Shown: positions 1-9,080 of the stretch, piece after piece | How positions within the stretch are numbered: the first letter of the stretch is position 1 | How the letters are laid out: each line of letters opens with the position of its first letter | From: Bacillus sp. F19 | GTDB lineage: Bacteria > Bacillota > Bacilli > Bacillales > Bacillaceae | Reading direction: 5' to 3' | DNA length: 64,000 bases | Assembly (NCBI GenBank): GCA_023823795.1 | Contig: CP085710.1 | Span: 3,126,001-3,190,000, forward strand | The notes under the pieces: generated by a model | Database searches by the model: none | Told to the model about the DNA's origin: nothing | Seen by the model: only the letters and a program-made list of their open reading frames with translations | Translations under genes and position numbers: made by a program

Positions 1-589
1 CGTAACTAATGTTGTAGACTCTTTTTAATTTCTTAAGTAATTCAAGTACTTGTGTTTGAACAGATACATCTAAAGAGCTGATTGCTTCATCTAATAAAAT
101 ACATTTTGGTTCTGTTGAGATAGCTCTCGCAATACATACTCTCTGAACCTCTCCCCCTGATAACTCATGAGGATATTTGTTTCGAAAAGACGAAGGTAAT
201 CCAACCTGATTTAATAGATTAACAATCTTGTCTTTATTCTCTTTTCTACTCTTGTTCTGAAATTTCAATGGCTCCATGATTGCTTCTTCAACAGTAAAGA
301 ATGGATTAATGGAAGATTTGTAGTCTTGAAAAACAGCACTTATATTACCTAGTCTCACTCTTCTGTCTTCTACATTCATACCATTAAACAAAACTGTTCC
401 ACGATCAGGCTTTTCAATTCCCAGCATCAAGCGCCCTAAGGTTGATTTACCACTCCCACTTTCTCCGATAATACCAAGACACTCCCCACTTCTGCATTCA
501 AGGCTAACATTCTTTAAAACATTCTGCCTTTCTGCGGAAAACAACCCACCTTTTTTATAGGATTTCTCCACTCTATCAACTTTCAGCAA
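1..589 (-). CDS. cntF: Metallophore ABC importer ATPase CntF-like, partial
   Basis: Second ATPase of an oligopeptide/nickel-type ABC importer; it hydrolyses ATP at the cytoplasmic face to drive uptake of the metal-metallophore complex. Readable on the minus strand are Walker A (GESGSGKST), the signature LSGGEVQR and Walker B (ILLDEAISSLD). The C-terminus lies beyond the left edge. The best start is TTG at 589, preceded by a GGGGAGG ribosome site, so it overlaps the end of the cntD-like gene by 14 bp, as in translationally coupled opp/dpp/cnt operons. The assignment to Cnt rather than Opp/Dpp rests on the cntKLM genes upstream. Confidence 0.85.
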   Translation of the reverse strand, partial: MLKVDRVEKSYKKGGLFSAERQNVLKNVSLECRSGECLGIIGESGSGKSTLGRLMLGIEKPDRGTVLFNGMNVEDRRVRLGNISAVFQDYKSSINPFFTVEEAIMEPLKFQNKSRKENKDKIVNLLNQVGLPSSFRNKYPHELSGGEVQRVCIARAISTEPKCILLDEAISSLDVSVQTQVLELLKKLKRVYNISY

Positions 590-1403
590 CTATAGTTCCT
601 CCCCCCATTATCCTTTTAAAATTATTGCTCAGAGCCAGTCTAGTGGAGACTAAATATTTTGTATATTCATGTTTTGCTCCTGTAAAAATCTTTTCAGTAT
701 TTCCTCTTTCAATGATTTCTCCATCCTTCATCACTAAAACTTCATCCGCAATTTTTCTTACAACACCTAAATCATGGGAAATAAAGATCATCGAACAACC
801 CATTCTTTCTCGCAACTTAATAAATTGTTCAACTACTTCAAATTGTGAGATGGTATCAAGTGCTGTTGTCGGTTCATCAGCTATAATAATATCCGGCTCT
901 AGGACAATGGCCAGCGCAATCATAATTCGTTGCAGCATTCCACCAGATAACTGATGTGGATATTTGTTCATAATTTCTGTTGGGTTTTTCAACATGACAC
1001 TTTCCATGGCATTTGTCATTTTCACTTCCATTTCGTTTTTACTCCAATTGAAATGTTCAGCAAGTGTTTCCCTTAAATGTACACCGACCATACAAGAGGG
1101 ATCGAATGCACTCATCCCATTTTGTAGAATCATGCAAAGGTTTCTTCCCCTTTTCTTTCTCATCTCTTTATTAGAAAGTTGGTTCATGTTTTCTCCTTTT
1201 AAAAAAATATCCCCTGCTTGGTGAAGAGAGGACCTGTTTAATCTCATGATCGCCCTACAAGTAACAGACTTGCCACTTCCACTTTCCCCTACAATCGCAA
1301 GACAGCTTCCGGCCTTTAAGTGGAATGAACTATCTTGAATAATCTTTTTACCAGAATGAACATCCCATACCTTTAAGTTTTTAACTTCTAATATATTCAT
1401 CAT
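576..1403 (-). CDS. cntD: Metallophore ABC importer ATPase CntD-like
   Basis: First ATPase of the importer, 275 aa, normal length for OppD/DppD/CntD. Walker A is GESGSGKS near residue 40, the signature LSGGMLQR near 153 and Walker B IIIADEPTTALD near 175, followed by the switch histidine in FISHDLGVV. The start is ATG-ATG, with the upstream permease stop directly before it, so translation is coupled. It pairs with the partial ATPase on its 3' side to form the heterodimeric motor. The substrate (a metal-opine complex) is inferred from the operon, not from this protein. Confidence 0.88.
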   Translation of the reverse strand: MMNILEVKNLKVWDVHSGKKIIQDSSFHLKAGSCLAIVGESGSGKSVTCRAIMRLNRSSLHQAGDIFLKGENMNQLSNKEMRKKRGRNLCMILQNGMSAFDPSCMVGVHLRETLAEHFNWSKNEMEVKMTNAMESVMLKNPTEIMNKYPHQLSGGMLQRIMIALAIVLEPDIIIADEPTTALDTISQFEVVEQFIKLRERMGCSMIFISHDLGVVRKIADEVLVMKDGEIIERGNTEKIFTGAKHEYTKYLVSTRLALSNNFKRIMGGGTIVAES

Positions 1404-2300
1404 CTAATTAGCCACCTCTTTTTCTTGAACCTTTATCTTAGAAAGTGGTAAATTTTCTTTATGCATGTTTTTAGAGTTTACTAATTTAGGGTCTAGAGTA
1501 ACTTGAAGTGAATCAGATAAAAAATTAAACGCCGATACCACAATAACAATGGCTAAACCGGGAGCTAACATTAATTCTGGTCTCGTAAACATAACTTCCC
1601 TCGCTTCATTTAACATCATCCCCCATTCGGCATTTGGAGCCTGAATTCCTAAACCCAAGAATGAAAACCCTGAAATTTGCAATATCATCGATCCAATAGA
1701 TCCACTTGAAATCACTGAGATATCAGAAAAGGTAACTGGAACAATGTGCCTACAAATTATTTTCATACCACTAATACCAGATGCTTTGGCAAATTTGATA
1801 TAATCTAATTCAGCATACTGCCTAACAGACGTTCTGATTACTCGAGCAAACCATGCCCATTTAATCAAAGCAAATGCAATTAGGATATTTTCAAGACCTA
1901 CGCCTAAGATACCAATAACTGCTAGCGCCATAACGTATCCCGGAAAAGAAAGCATCGTGTCACATATTTTCATAATTATCGCATCGACTTTTCCTCTAAA
2001 ATAGCCAGCTAGAAAACCTAAAATAGCCCCAATTAAAACAGATATAAATAGAACAACTAAAACCCATAATACACTTGGTCGAATTCCATATATGATTCTG
2101 GACAAAATACATCTCCCTAGATGGTCATTACCTAATAGGTATTCCCACGAAGGTGAAGCATATGAAAGACTCATATTGACTTCATTAGGGTCATATGGCG
2201 CAAATAATGGCGCGAAAATGCCAACAATAATCGTGACAACAATGATCACTAAAGATATCGTAGCTAACTTATCTTTACTTAAGTTTTTCAATATTCTCAT
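1404..2300 (-). CDS. cntC: Metallophore ABC importer permease CntC-like
   Basis: Inner-membrane permease of the binding-protein-dependent family (DppC/OppC/NikC type), 298 aa. The N-terminus has the typical OppC leader followed by a first membrane helix near residues 13-35, then DPNEVN and the conserved LGNDHLGRCILSRIIYG stretch. A further helical block follows, with the EAA loop (YIKFAKASGISGMKIICRHIVP) near residues 165-186, where the ATPases dock. Its ATG abuts the stop of the cntB-like gene (TAAATG), so the two are coupled. It forms the heterodimeric channel with that permease. Confidence 0.87.
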   Translation of the reverse strand: MRILKNLSKDKLATISLVIIVVTIIVGIFAPLFAPYDPNEVNMSLSYASPSWEYLLGNDHLGRCILSRIIYGIRPSVLWVLVVLFISVLIGAILGFLAGYFRGKVDAIIMKICDTMLSFPGYVMALAVIGILGVGLENILIAFALIKWAWFARVIRTSVRQYAELDYIKFAKASGISGMKIICRHIVPVTFSDISVISSGSIGSMILQISGFSFLGLGIQAPNAEWGMMLNEAREVMFTRPELMLAPGLAIVIVVSAFNFLSDSLQVTLDPKLVNSKNMHKENLPLSKIKVQEKEVAN

Positions 2301-3233
2301 TTAAAGATCATTCCTTAGCTTAGGATTCATCGCAGCATTTATAATGTCGGATATTGTATTAAACAAAACAAAGGCTGCTGCTAATATAAGAACGTATGCC
2401 TGGATAATAGGAAAGTCTCTGCTTAGAATTGCTTTAACACTTAGAGTTCCTAACCCTGGCCATGCAAAAACGTTTTCTATAACGACTGTGCTTCCCAATA
2501 TAATAGGTATAGCCATACCAAATATCGAAATGGCAACTTGCAATGAATTTCTTAGTATGTGCATGGTAATTTTCATTTCAGATAACCCAGATGCCCTTCC
2601 ATACAGGACATAATCCTCATTTAAATTGTTTAACATGGAAGTTCTAACATTTCTAAAATAGATACCGGCATAACTTATCGTGATAACAATAACCGGTAGA
2701 ATATAACTTTTATATGAATCCATTCCGCTTGTTGGTAACAAATCCAATTTAACCGAGACATACCAAACCATAATGGACGCCAACCAGTATGACGGCATTG
2801 CTGTTAGGAAAAACGAAACCCCTCTTACCGATTTATCGATCATTTTCCCTTCCTTCAACGCACAAATAACACCTAATAGTATAGACATAAAGATAATGAC
2901 AACAGATGAAACTAACGTTAACTTTAACGTATTTAAAAATGCCGGACCTATTAATGACCACACTGGTTTCCCATTAATATATGAATCTCCAAAGTCCAAC
3001 TGTAAGCAGGAGATGAGCCAATCAAAATATCGTAAGATAAATGGCTTATCCATCCCCAATTCTTCTTTTGTTTGTTTTAATAATTCTTCTGTTATCTGTG
3101 GAACACCTTGCGCTTGTAATACCACTTCAGCTGGGTCTAAAGGAGAAAGGTTAATTAAGATAAAGGTCAAAAACGAAATGGTTAAAAGTAAAGGGACAGA
3201 GATTAGTATCCTGCTAATGATGTAACTTACCAT
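2301..3233 (-). CDS. cntB: Metallophore ABC importer permease CntB-like
   Basis: Inner-membrane permease of the DppB/OppB/NikB type, about 310 aa. The N-terminus MVSYIISRILISVPLLLT is the characteristic first helix of this family; DPAEVVLQAQG and the EAA loop (YVLYGRASGLSEMKITMHILRN) follow. The ATG at 3233 is preferred over an upstream in-frame codon at 3251 because GGAGATCTTCT lies just before it and the N-terminus then matches the family. A hairpin terminator separates it from the binding-protein gene upstream, so permease and ATPases are probably made at a lower level than the binding protein. Confidence 0.87.
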   Translation of the reverse strand: MVSYIISRILISVPLLLTISFLTFILINLSPLDPAEVVLQAQGVPQITEELLKQTKEELGMDKPFILRYFDWLISCLQLDFGDSYINGKPVWSLIGPAFLNTLKLTLVSSVVIIFMSILLGVICALKEGKMIDKSVRGVSFFLTAMPSYWLASIMVWYVSVKLDLLPTSGMDSYKSYILPVIVITISYAGIYFRNVRTSMLNNLNEDYVLYGRASGLSEMKITMHILRNSLQVAISIFGMAIPIILGSTVVIENVFAWPGLGTLSVKAILSRDFPIIQAYVLILAAAFVLFNTISDIINAAMNPKLRNDL

Positions 3234-3285
3234 AGAAGATCTCCTTTCCATTAAAATATCAATATTTAACGTTTATACTTCCTCA

Positions 3286-3317
3286 TAAAAAAAAGGGGGG
3301 AAATTCCCCTTTTTATT
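3286..3317 (-). terminator. Attenuating terminator after cntA
   Basis: On the minus strand GGGGAATTTCCCCC is followed by a run of T residues, directly downstream of the binding-protein gene and upstream of the permease genes. Its position inside the operon suggests partial termination that lifts binding-protein transcript over permease transcript, a common arrangement in ABC importers. Confidence 0.7.
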
Positions 3318-3318
3318 T

Positions 3319-4938
3319 TTATTTAAAGTTCATCAACTCAAATGGCAGCTCAAATTGAGTTTGCTTGAAAGATATTCCGTTTAAATTTTTTTGGGCTACT
3401 ACAGTAACACTTCCATTTGATATAGGAATAAAAACTGCTTCGTTATGAACAATCGTCAAAATATCAGCGTACAATGATTTTCTGGTTTCCTCATCTGTTG
3501 AAACCATAACTTGTTCAATTTTCTTGTAAAGTTCATCTGCTTGCCCGATGCCTTTGGTCGTATGCAAATAAGAAGCCTCAGAAGTAAAAGCAGCGATTGT
3601 ACTTTGTGGGTCATACGCTAGACCCCAGGTTTGATTGAATAATAAATCATAGTCCCCTGTTGACCTTCTATTAGCGATTGAAGTTGACTCCTCACCGATA
3701 ATCTCCAGCTGCATACCAATCTTTTTTACTGATGCTTGAATAAATTCAGCCTGGTATTTTTGAGAAGAAGAATTGCTATCATAATAGAGTTTCATGGCTA
3801 ATTTCTTGCCATTTTTCGTTCTAACTTCAGCACCATTCTCAAATTTCCAGCCAGCTTCTTCTAAAATCTCCTTCGCTTTTTCTACATCATAACCTCGTTT
3901 CTTTAAATCAACATCGGCATAATTGACGTTCGGAGAAAATAGTGTGTGGGCTACCGTTTCAGTACCATTCAAAATATCCTCAGTGATGGTTTCTCGATCA
4001 ACCGAGTCCCAGATAGCTTCACGAACTGCTGTTTCACTAATTGGATTATCAGTTTTACTGCTATTTGCTACGATCATTTTCGTATTCATTGGTTCACTTC
4101 TAACAAGTTGATATTCACCTGACTCAACTAATTGATTCATTGCTTCGACAGCAAGACTGTCAGCACCGCGATCATCTGTAAAAACAAAGTTTACTTCCCC
4201 TTTTTTTAAGGCTAAGAATGTCGTTTCACCAGCTGGAAGAACTTTAGACGTAATTTTCTTAATTTCAGGTGCGCCATCCCAGTAGTTTTCATTTGCTTTA
4301 AAAGTGGCGTACTCATCGGTTTTATGTTTAGTGAGCATATATGGTCCTGTACCGTTAAAACCACTTACGCCATCTTTAGTTTCCCCGTTTTTAAAATCTT
4401 TGGGTGATATGAATACATACGGTCTGGTCATAGACAATTCAACCAAAGTTGGATAGTATGCTTCTGACAATACTAATTCAACAGTATACTCATCTATTAC
4501 ATTTACACTTTTTATTTTTGTAGATAACTTAATCCAGGCATGCTTTTCTGCATTATTCTGTACAGCTTCAATATTTTTCTTCACTGCCTCTGCGTTAAAC
4601 GACTCTCCATCATGGAATTTCACATTTTTTCTTAAGTGAAACGTGTACACTTTTCCATCCTCTGAAACTTCCCAGGATTCAGCAAGCAAAGGCTTGATCC
4701 CATCTTCCGTATTTTCAATCAATGATTCATAGACCATTCCTTGAGCCGGCATTGAACCTGTATAGAAATGCGGATTCATATCATTAATATCTTTGGCTGA
4801 TGCATAAACTAACTCGTTTTCCCCATTAGCTGCATCACCATCCTTTTTCTCACTAGTAGAATTTTCTGCAGAGCAGGCAACTAGAATAGATAAAACCAAA
4901 AATATTAGACCCACTAACTTAAATTTTTTAATTATCAA
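3319..4938 (-). CDS. cntA: Metallophore-binding lipoprotein CntA-like
   Basis: Extracellular solute-binding lipoprotein, family 5 (peptide/nickel/opine), 539 aa. The lipobox is LSILVACS with the lipidated Cys near residue 22, followed by a low-complexity linker (EKKDGDAANGENE) and the SBP_bac_5 fold (YTFHLRKNVKFHDGESFNAEAVKKNIE near residues 94-120). It captures the metal-loaded opine outside the cell and hands it to the permeases. The start is TTG, with AAAGGGAGAG eight bases upstream. Nickel, cobalt and zinc complexes are the known ligands of staphylococcal CntA; specificity here is inferred. Confidence 0.87.
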   Translation of the reverse strand: MIIKKFKLVGLIFLVLSILVACSAENSTSEKKDGDAANGENELVYASAKDINDMNPHFYTGSMPAQGMVYESLIENTEDGIKPLLAESWEVSEDGKVYTFHLRKNVKFHDGESFNAEAVKKNIEAVQNNAEKHAWIKLSTKIKSVNVIDEYTVELVLSEAYYPTLVELSMTRPYVFISPKDFKNGETKDGVSGFNGTGPYMLTKHKTDEYATFKANENYWDGAPEIKKITSKVLPAGETTFLALKKGEVNFVFTDDRGADSLAVEAMNQLVESGEYQLVRSEPMNTKMIVANSSKTDNPISETAVREAIWDSVDRETITEDILNGTETVAHTLFSPNVNYADVDLKKRGYDVEKAKEILEEAGWKFENGAEVRTKNGKKLAMKLYYDSNSSSQKYQAEFIQASVKKIGMQLEIIGEESTSIANRRSTGDYDLLFNQTWGLAYDPQSTIAAFTSEASYLHTTKGIGQADELYKKIEQVMVSTDEETRKSLYADILTIVHNEAVFIPISNGSVTVVAQKNLNGISFKQTQFELPFELMNFK

Positions 4939-5051
4939 TGTATTTCTCTCCCTTTAGCTTTACTTAATTGTCAAATATAATCTAAATTAAAACCATCTCC
5001 CTCTCACAAAACGAAATCATTACTATTTACATAGTAAATTACTCTACTAGC

Positions 5052-6380
5052 TTAAGACAAGTGTTCCTCCGATTTCGTTGCTCCTATACTTCTTCCTATT
5101 TCACTGCATATCATATTCAAATCTTCATCAAAACTTTGAACGACAAATGCATTAGACAACAATTCGTTTTTATGAAATTGAGCAACTTCTTCAATTTTAC
5201 TCTCATATGTTTTAATGAATTTATCTATTGTTGGACAATCTGAGTCTAAATATTTTGCGATTCCTTGTATTATTTTTATACGGTAATAATCTTCCTTAGG
5301 CATCCTTGGAATATCCAAATACCCTTCTCTATTGACAAACATCTTTCTAATTGGAACAGCAGAAAAATCAAAATATCTTCCATCCTTATCTGGTTCTGAA
5401 AAAGGATCCATTAACAGTGAGGTATAACGTATATACAACAAGTACTCTTGATGAATAGTCTCAAAATGATTAAAACTTTCTATATCATGTCGGGATAAAC
5501 TTTCCAACCTTATCGGATAATTATCGTCTGTCATAAATTTAAGTAAATTTATACTTTTTATATTTATTTTCTCTAAAACATTCATTATTTCTTTCCATTG
5601 GGCCAACATATCACGAATTAAAAATTGCGTAATAGGCCCTTCAGGATAAATTTTATACACATATTTTTTGATATTTAAATCTCCAAATATTGCACTTAAT
5701 GAAAAGTTATTCATAAACAACGGTGGGTGGACATATAAAGAAATATTTCTTGTTTCCGCCTCAAGTGGAGAATCCATGACTTCTAGTGCAATACCTATTT
5801 GCTCATATACCTTATATAGTCTGTCAATATTTTTAGATGGATGGTGCGTCGAGCCTATGTATATTTTTTTCTTGACCGCTGTTGTTAAAACATGATTAGA
5901 CGGTTTATCGTGCATCCATCGAGTATCACCATAATATGTAGAAAAACTAATAATTTCCGCATTTGAATTATGCTGGTTCATATAATTCTTGATTAAGTTA
6001 TTTGAACCGAAAGTTGGAGAAATTAAAACAATACACCTTACTTTTTTTAAGAGCTTATCATTGATTTGTTTTATTACTTCTATATAGGCATCTGTTGTTA
6101 CAGATAGAATAATGGTATCCCATTCCCCCTGTATTGTTTCATACCCATTAAAAACTTGGTCAATGAAGCATTCACCTTTCATAGCACGATGCTTTTCGTT
6201 TTGAATACTTACACGAATCAGATGATCACTCTGCCTAAGCGCCGAAAAAAATGTATTTGAGCGAACAGATTCTCTTCCAGCAATCCCTACGTAACAATCC
6301 AATTGTTTTTTTAAATTTACAGCAAGTTGAATTGATGTAGGACCAGTTCCTAAAATTAAGACTCGCTTAAAATCACTCAT
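5052..6380 (-). CDS. cntM: Opine metallophore dehydrogenase CntM-like
   Basis: Last enzyme of the metallophore pathway: NAD(P)H-dependent reductive condensation of the CntL product with a keto acid (pyruvate gives staphylopine-type, 2-oxoglutarate gives pseudopaline-type products). Length is 442 aa, close to the staphylococcal enzyme. The N-terminus carries a Rossmann motif (VLILGTGPTSIQLAVNLK); the C-terminal part has the helical composition of opine dehydrogenases. It lies 28 bp after the cntL-like gene. Which keto acid is used cannot be read from the sequence by eye. It is an opine dehydrogenase with high confidence; the Cnt role comes from context. Confidence 0.85.
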   Translation of the reverse strand: MSDFKRVLILGTGPTSIQLAVNLKKQLDCYVGIAGRESVRSNTFFSALRQSDHLIRVSIQNEKHRAMKGECFIDQVFNGYETIQGEWDTIILSVTTDAYIEVIKQINDKLLKKVRCIVLISPTFGSNNLIKNYMNQHNSNAEIISFSTYYGDTRWMHDKPSNHVLTTAVKKKIYIGSTHHPSKNIDRLYKVYEQIGIALEVMDSPLEAETRNISLYVHPPLFMNNFSLSAIFGDLNIKKYVYKIYPEGPITQFLIRDMLAQWKEIMNVLEKINIKSINLLKFMTDDNYPIRLESLSRHDIESFNHFETIHQEYLLYIRYTSLLMDPFSEPDKDGRYFDFSAVPIRKMFVNREGYLDIPRMPKEDYYRIKIIQGIAKYLDSDCPTIDKFIKTYESKIEEVAQFHKNELLSNAFVVQSFDEDLNMICSEIGRSIGATKSEEHLS

Positions 6381-6408
6381 AAAATCCTCCCTTTCCTACA
6401 AACACAAG

Positions 6409-7203
6409 CTATACTTTTTTATACAACGCAATATCAAACACATGATCTGGGCGTAATATATTTTCAACCATCTTCCATTTTTGTTCATTAACCTTTTTCA
6501 TTGGATAATTAAATAATGATTTCAACCGATCACCATATCTCATGGCCACAACTACATTTTCATTCGACAATGTATGTAACTGATCTAGTATTTCATACTT
6601 TATTTCAACGGTTGAACTAAAAATAATATGGGTCGCTTCTTTCGTGAAATCAAGATCTTCTACTAATGATTTTTCTAGTCTAATATTTGATCCACTGCTT
6701 AATCTCTCTACAACGTTTAATCCAAGCTTAATGGCCTCATCATCAATATCTATGCCAACAACCTCTGCTCCAGTTTGCTTAGCTATTAACAACGGTGTCA
6801 TCGGAAATGAACCCGATCCTATTAATAATACTTTTGATTCAGAATTAACTTGAAAACTACCAAATTCTTTTTCAATACATGACTCTATATTTTTAAAATA
6901 ATCGGACATCTCATCATTTCCGTTCAATAACTTCAATGCACGATATTTTTCCATAATAGCAACACAAAGTGCCGATTTTTTCCTCAAATCCGACAAAAGC
7001 TGATTAAAATCACTAGATTCTTGTAGTTCTAGTTGTTCCCAAGTTTTTTTGTTGCTCTCGCTTGTTATGAACTTTGAATAGTCATCTATTAAAGTCTCTA
7101 ATTCTGAACAATTATTGATTGTATAATCATATCTTCTTGCTAAATCATCGAATTTTTCTAAAAAACCATTTAAATATTCATGAAAAGTTTTTAACGCAAT
7201 CAT
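6409..7203 (-). CDS. cntL: Nicotianamine synthase-like aminobutyrate transferase CntL
   Basis: Second pathway enzyme: transfers one aminobutyrate unit from S-adenosylmethionine onto D- or L-histidine. Length 264 aa, like staphylococcal CntL. The central SAM-binding fold is visible near residues 124-155 (KVLLIGSGSFPMTPLLIA, then AEVVGIDIDDEAI), and the N-terminal helical half is typical of nicotianamine synthase-like proteins. GSFPMTP is a hallmark segment of this family. It sits between the racemase and dehydrogenase genes in the canonical K-L-M order. ATG start at 7203. Confidence 0.87.
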   Translation of the reverse strand: MIALKTFHEYLNGFLEKFDDLARRYDYTINNCSELETLIDDYSKFITSESNKKTWEQLELQESSDFNQLLSDLRKKSALCVAIMEKYRALKLLNGNDEMSDYFKNIESCIEKEFGSFQVNSESKVLLIGSGSFPMTPLLIAKQTGAEVVGIDIDDEAIKLGLNVVERLSSGSNIRLEKSLVEDLDFTKEATHIIFSSTVEIKYEILDQLHTLSNENVVVAMRYGDRLKSLFNYPMKKVNEQKWKMVENILRPDHVFDIALYKKV

Positions 7204-7230
7204 TAATATTACCCCTATTCAATGTTATAA

Positions 7231-8064
7231 TTATACATCTATAAAAGCTTTGCCTTGTGCCACTATGCCAACGTATCCTTCAATCTTTAGACTTGTTAAT
7301 TCTTCTTCCTGACATTTAGCAACTACATTAATAGTGCCACCAGGTTGCCTTATCTTTGCAACAATTCCCCCTTTATTCTTCCAAGCTAGATAGGCTCCTA
7401 AGGAGGCTGTACCTGAACCACACCCCCTTTCCCATATCATACTGTCTAGGTGTGGGACGTAAATGAGGGGAGCTAATTCATCAGATTTCGATTTATACAA
7501 TAAAATGCCAATTAAGTTAGCACCTAAGGTTACTCCAAGCAACTTTGCTAATGATTGCGCTTTTTCCCTCACTGTCTTACTAAATTCATCCACTTCTATC
7601 ACAATATGTATGAAGTCATGATATCTCACTATAATCATATTCAAGTCGCTGCCTTCATACTTTATTGTTCGCTGCTCTATCTTTTTAGGAATAGGCATAG
7701 CAACTTGACAGTAATATTCTTCTAAATTTCTTTTCACTTGACACATAATTAATTGATCTGTACCTGAAGCTTCTAATAATATTTCTGTCAAATCATTTTG
7801 CTTTAGTCCTTTTTCAGATGCAATAAAAGCTGCCAATGCCATGCAAGCATTACCACAAAACTCACTACCAGCCATCTGTAGATGTGCAGCAGCTTTATTG
7901 TTTACCGGCTTTTCTATAAAACCTACTTGTTCAGCATACACATTGTCATATGACATAATTTTTGAAGCAATGTGCTTATACTTCTCAACTGGATAATTAG
8001 TTTTTATAAGAATTGTCATATTTTGTGTGGGATTAAATTTTATAAAATCTATTTCCTGTTTCAT
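7231..8064 (-). CDS. cntK: Histidine racemase CntK-like
   Basis: First pathway enzyme, a cofactor-independent racemase of the diaminopimelate epimerase fold that makes D-histidine in the staphylopine route. Both catalytic cysteine motifs are present: FCGNACMALAAF near residue 70 and ERGCGSGTASLGAYL near residue 213, the two half-active sites of the DapF family. The ATG at 8064 is chosen over the adjacent GTG at 8067 because AAAGGATG is then seven bases away. It is the promoter-proximal gene of the operon. DapF itself is excluded by context and by divergence outside the active site. Confidence 0.85.
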   Translation of the reverse strand: MKQEIDFIKFNPTQNMTILIKTNYPVEKYKHIASKIMSYDNVYAEQVGFIEKPVNNKAAAHLQMAGSEFCGNACMALAAFIASEKGLKQNDLTEILLEASGTDQLIMCQVKRNLEEYYCQVAMPIPKKIEQRTIKYEGSDLNMIIVRYHDFIHIVIEVDEFSKTVREKAQSLAKLLGVTLGANLIGILLYKSKSDELAPLIYVPHLDSMIWERGCGSGTASLGAYLAWKNKGGIVAKIRQPGGTINVVAKCQEEELTSLKIEGYVGIVAQGKAFIDV

Positions 8065-8117
8065 CACAACATCCTTTACACTTTTATTTTTATTTGCTTC
8101 TGAGTATTATATAATGC

Positions 8118-8138
8118 AAATCGTAATTATTACGATTT
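8118..8138 (-). promoter_or_regulatory. Zur box of the cnt operon
   Basis: A perfect 21-bp palindrome: arm AAATCGTAAT, one central T, arm ATTACGATTT. It matches the Bacillus Zur operator consensus (TCGTAATNATTACGA core). It lies just downstream of the promoter -10, where bound Zn-Zur would block transcription. This predicts repression in zinc-replete medium and induction in zinc starvation. Confidence 0.92.
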
Positions 8139-8154
8139 TCATATTACTAAATGA

Positions 8155-8182
8155 ATTATAGCATGATACCAGATACTGTCAA
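8155..8182 (-). promoter_or_regulatory. Sigma-A promoter of the cnt operon
   Basis: On the minus strand TTGACA (8177-8182), a 16-bp spacer and TATAAT (8155-8160): both hexamers are perfect. The expected start site falls around 8148, putting the Zur box at about +10 to +30. A second TATAAT at 8106-8111 has no good -35. Confidence 0.82.
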
Positions 8183-8294
8183 TATTGTTCTGGCTAATAA
8201 ACACTAGTTTTACTTAAAAGAAATAATCCAATATTTAGTTATCTATTTCACTGACCTTAGGGCAAAATGGTCCCCCCCACTATAAGGGAATTAT

Positions 8295-8440
8295 TGTACA
8301 TAAATTCATCAGTTTCTGTACACTTTTTTTGCGAAGCAATCAATCTATCAATTTTTTGTATTTTGTGTTCATAAACTCTATCAATAAAACTATGTTCAGT
8401 TAATCCCTCCCCTCTTAAGTTATGGTACAATTATTTGTAA
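8295..8440. other. Candidate resolution (res) site
   Basis: Between the cnt promoter and the resolvase gene is an AT-rich stretch with a 28-bp segment bounded by TGTACA at both ends (8295-8322), then a segment with two TGTTCA half-sites around 8370-8400. Tn3-type resolvases bind imperfect dyads of this size just upstream of their own gene. Sub-site assignment is tentative. Confidence 0.35.
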
Positions 8441-8458
8441 AAAGATGGGGGATGTTTT

Positions 8459-9010
8459 ATGAAAGTGGGCTATGCACGTGTTTCCACAGGTGTTCAGAAT
8501 TTAGATTTACAACTTGACGCACTAAAGATACATGGCTGTGAAGAAATCCTGAAGGATAAAATCAGTGGAGCTAAAGAAAAAAGAATAGGACTAGAAGAAG
8601 CTCTACGTTTTGTTCGTCCGGGTGACACTTTGGTTGTTTGGCGACTTGATCGCTTAGGAAGAAACATGCAGCATTTAATTAAAATCGTAAATGACCTAAA
8701 TAGTCGGGGGATTGGTTTTCATAGCTTGCAAGAAAATATTACGATGGACAAATCAAGTGCAACTGGACAATTAATGTTCCACCTGTTTGCTGCATTTGCT
8801 GAATTTGAACGGAATTTAATACAAGAACGTTCGGCAGCAGGTAGAATAGCAGCTCGAGCTAGAGGTCGACTGGGAGGTAGGCCAGAAAAATTAAGTAAGA
8901 AGGATATCGAAATGTTAAAAACCCTTGTTGCAAATGGAACTCCTATTAAAGATATTGCGCAAATGTTGGGAATTTCTCGGACAACTATTTATCGATATTT
9001 AAAAAGGTAA
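8459..9010 (+). CDS. tnpR: Tn3-family resolvase
   Basis: Serine recombinase of 183 aa, full length for a Tn3-type resolvase. The catalytic serine is in YARVSTGVQNLDLQLDAL at residues 4-21; the family pattern R-x-G-D-T-L-V-V-W-R-L-D-R-L-G-R is near residues 54-72; the C-terminal helix-turn-helix (IKDIAQMLGISRTTIYRYLKR) binds res. It resolves cointegrates formed by the neighbouring Tn3 transposase. GGGGGATG is its ribosome site. It appears intact although the transposase beside it is broken. Confidence 0.9.
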   Translation: MKVGYARVSTGVQNLDLQLDALKIHGCEEILKDKISGAKEKRIGLEEALRFVRPGDTLVVWRLDRLGRNMQHLIKIVNDLNSRGIGFHSLQENITMDKSSATGQLMFHLFAAFAEFERNLIQERSAAGRIAARARGRLGGRPEKLSKKDIEMLKTLVANGTPIKDIAQMLGISRTTIYRYLKR

Positions 9011-9080
9011 ATTAATCACTTGTATTTACATCTCTGAGTTGACAATAAAGCTAAAATCTTTTTAAAAAGGATGGTAGGTA

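Noticed and set aside
8106-8111. Second cnt promoter using TATAAT at 8106
   Set aside because: No acceptable -35 at the proper distance; the upstream TTGACA-16-TATAAT pair is far better.
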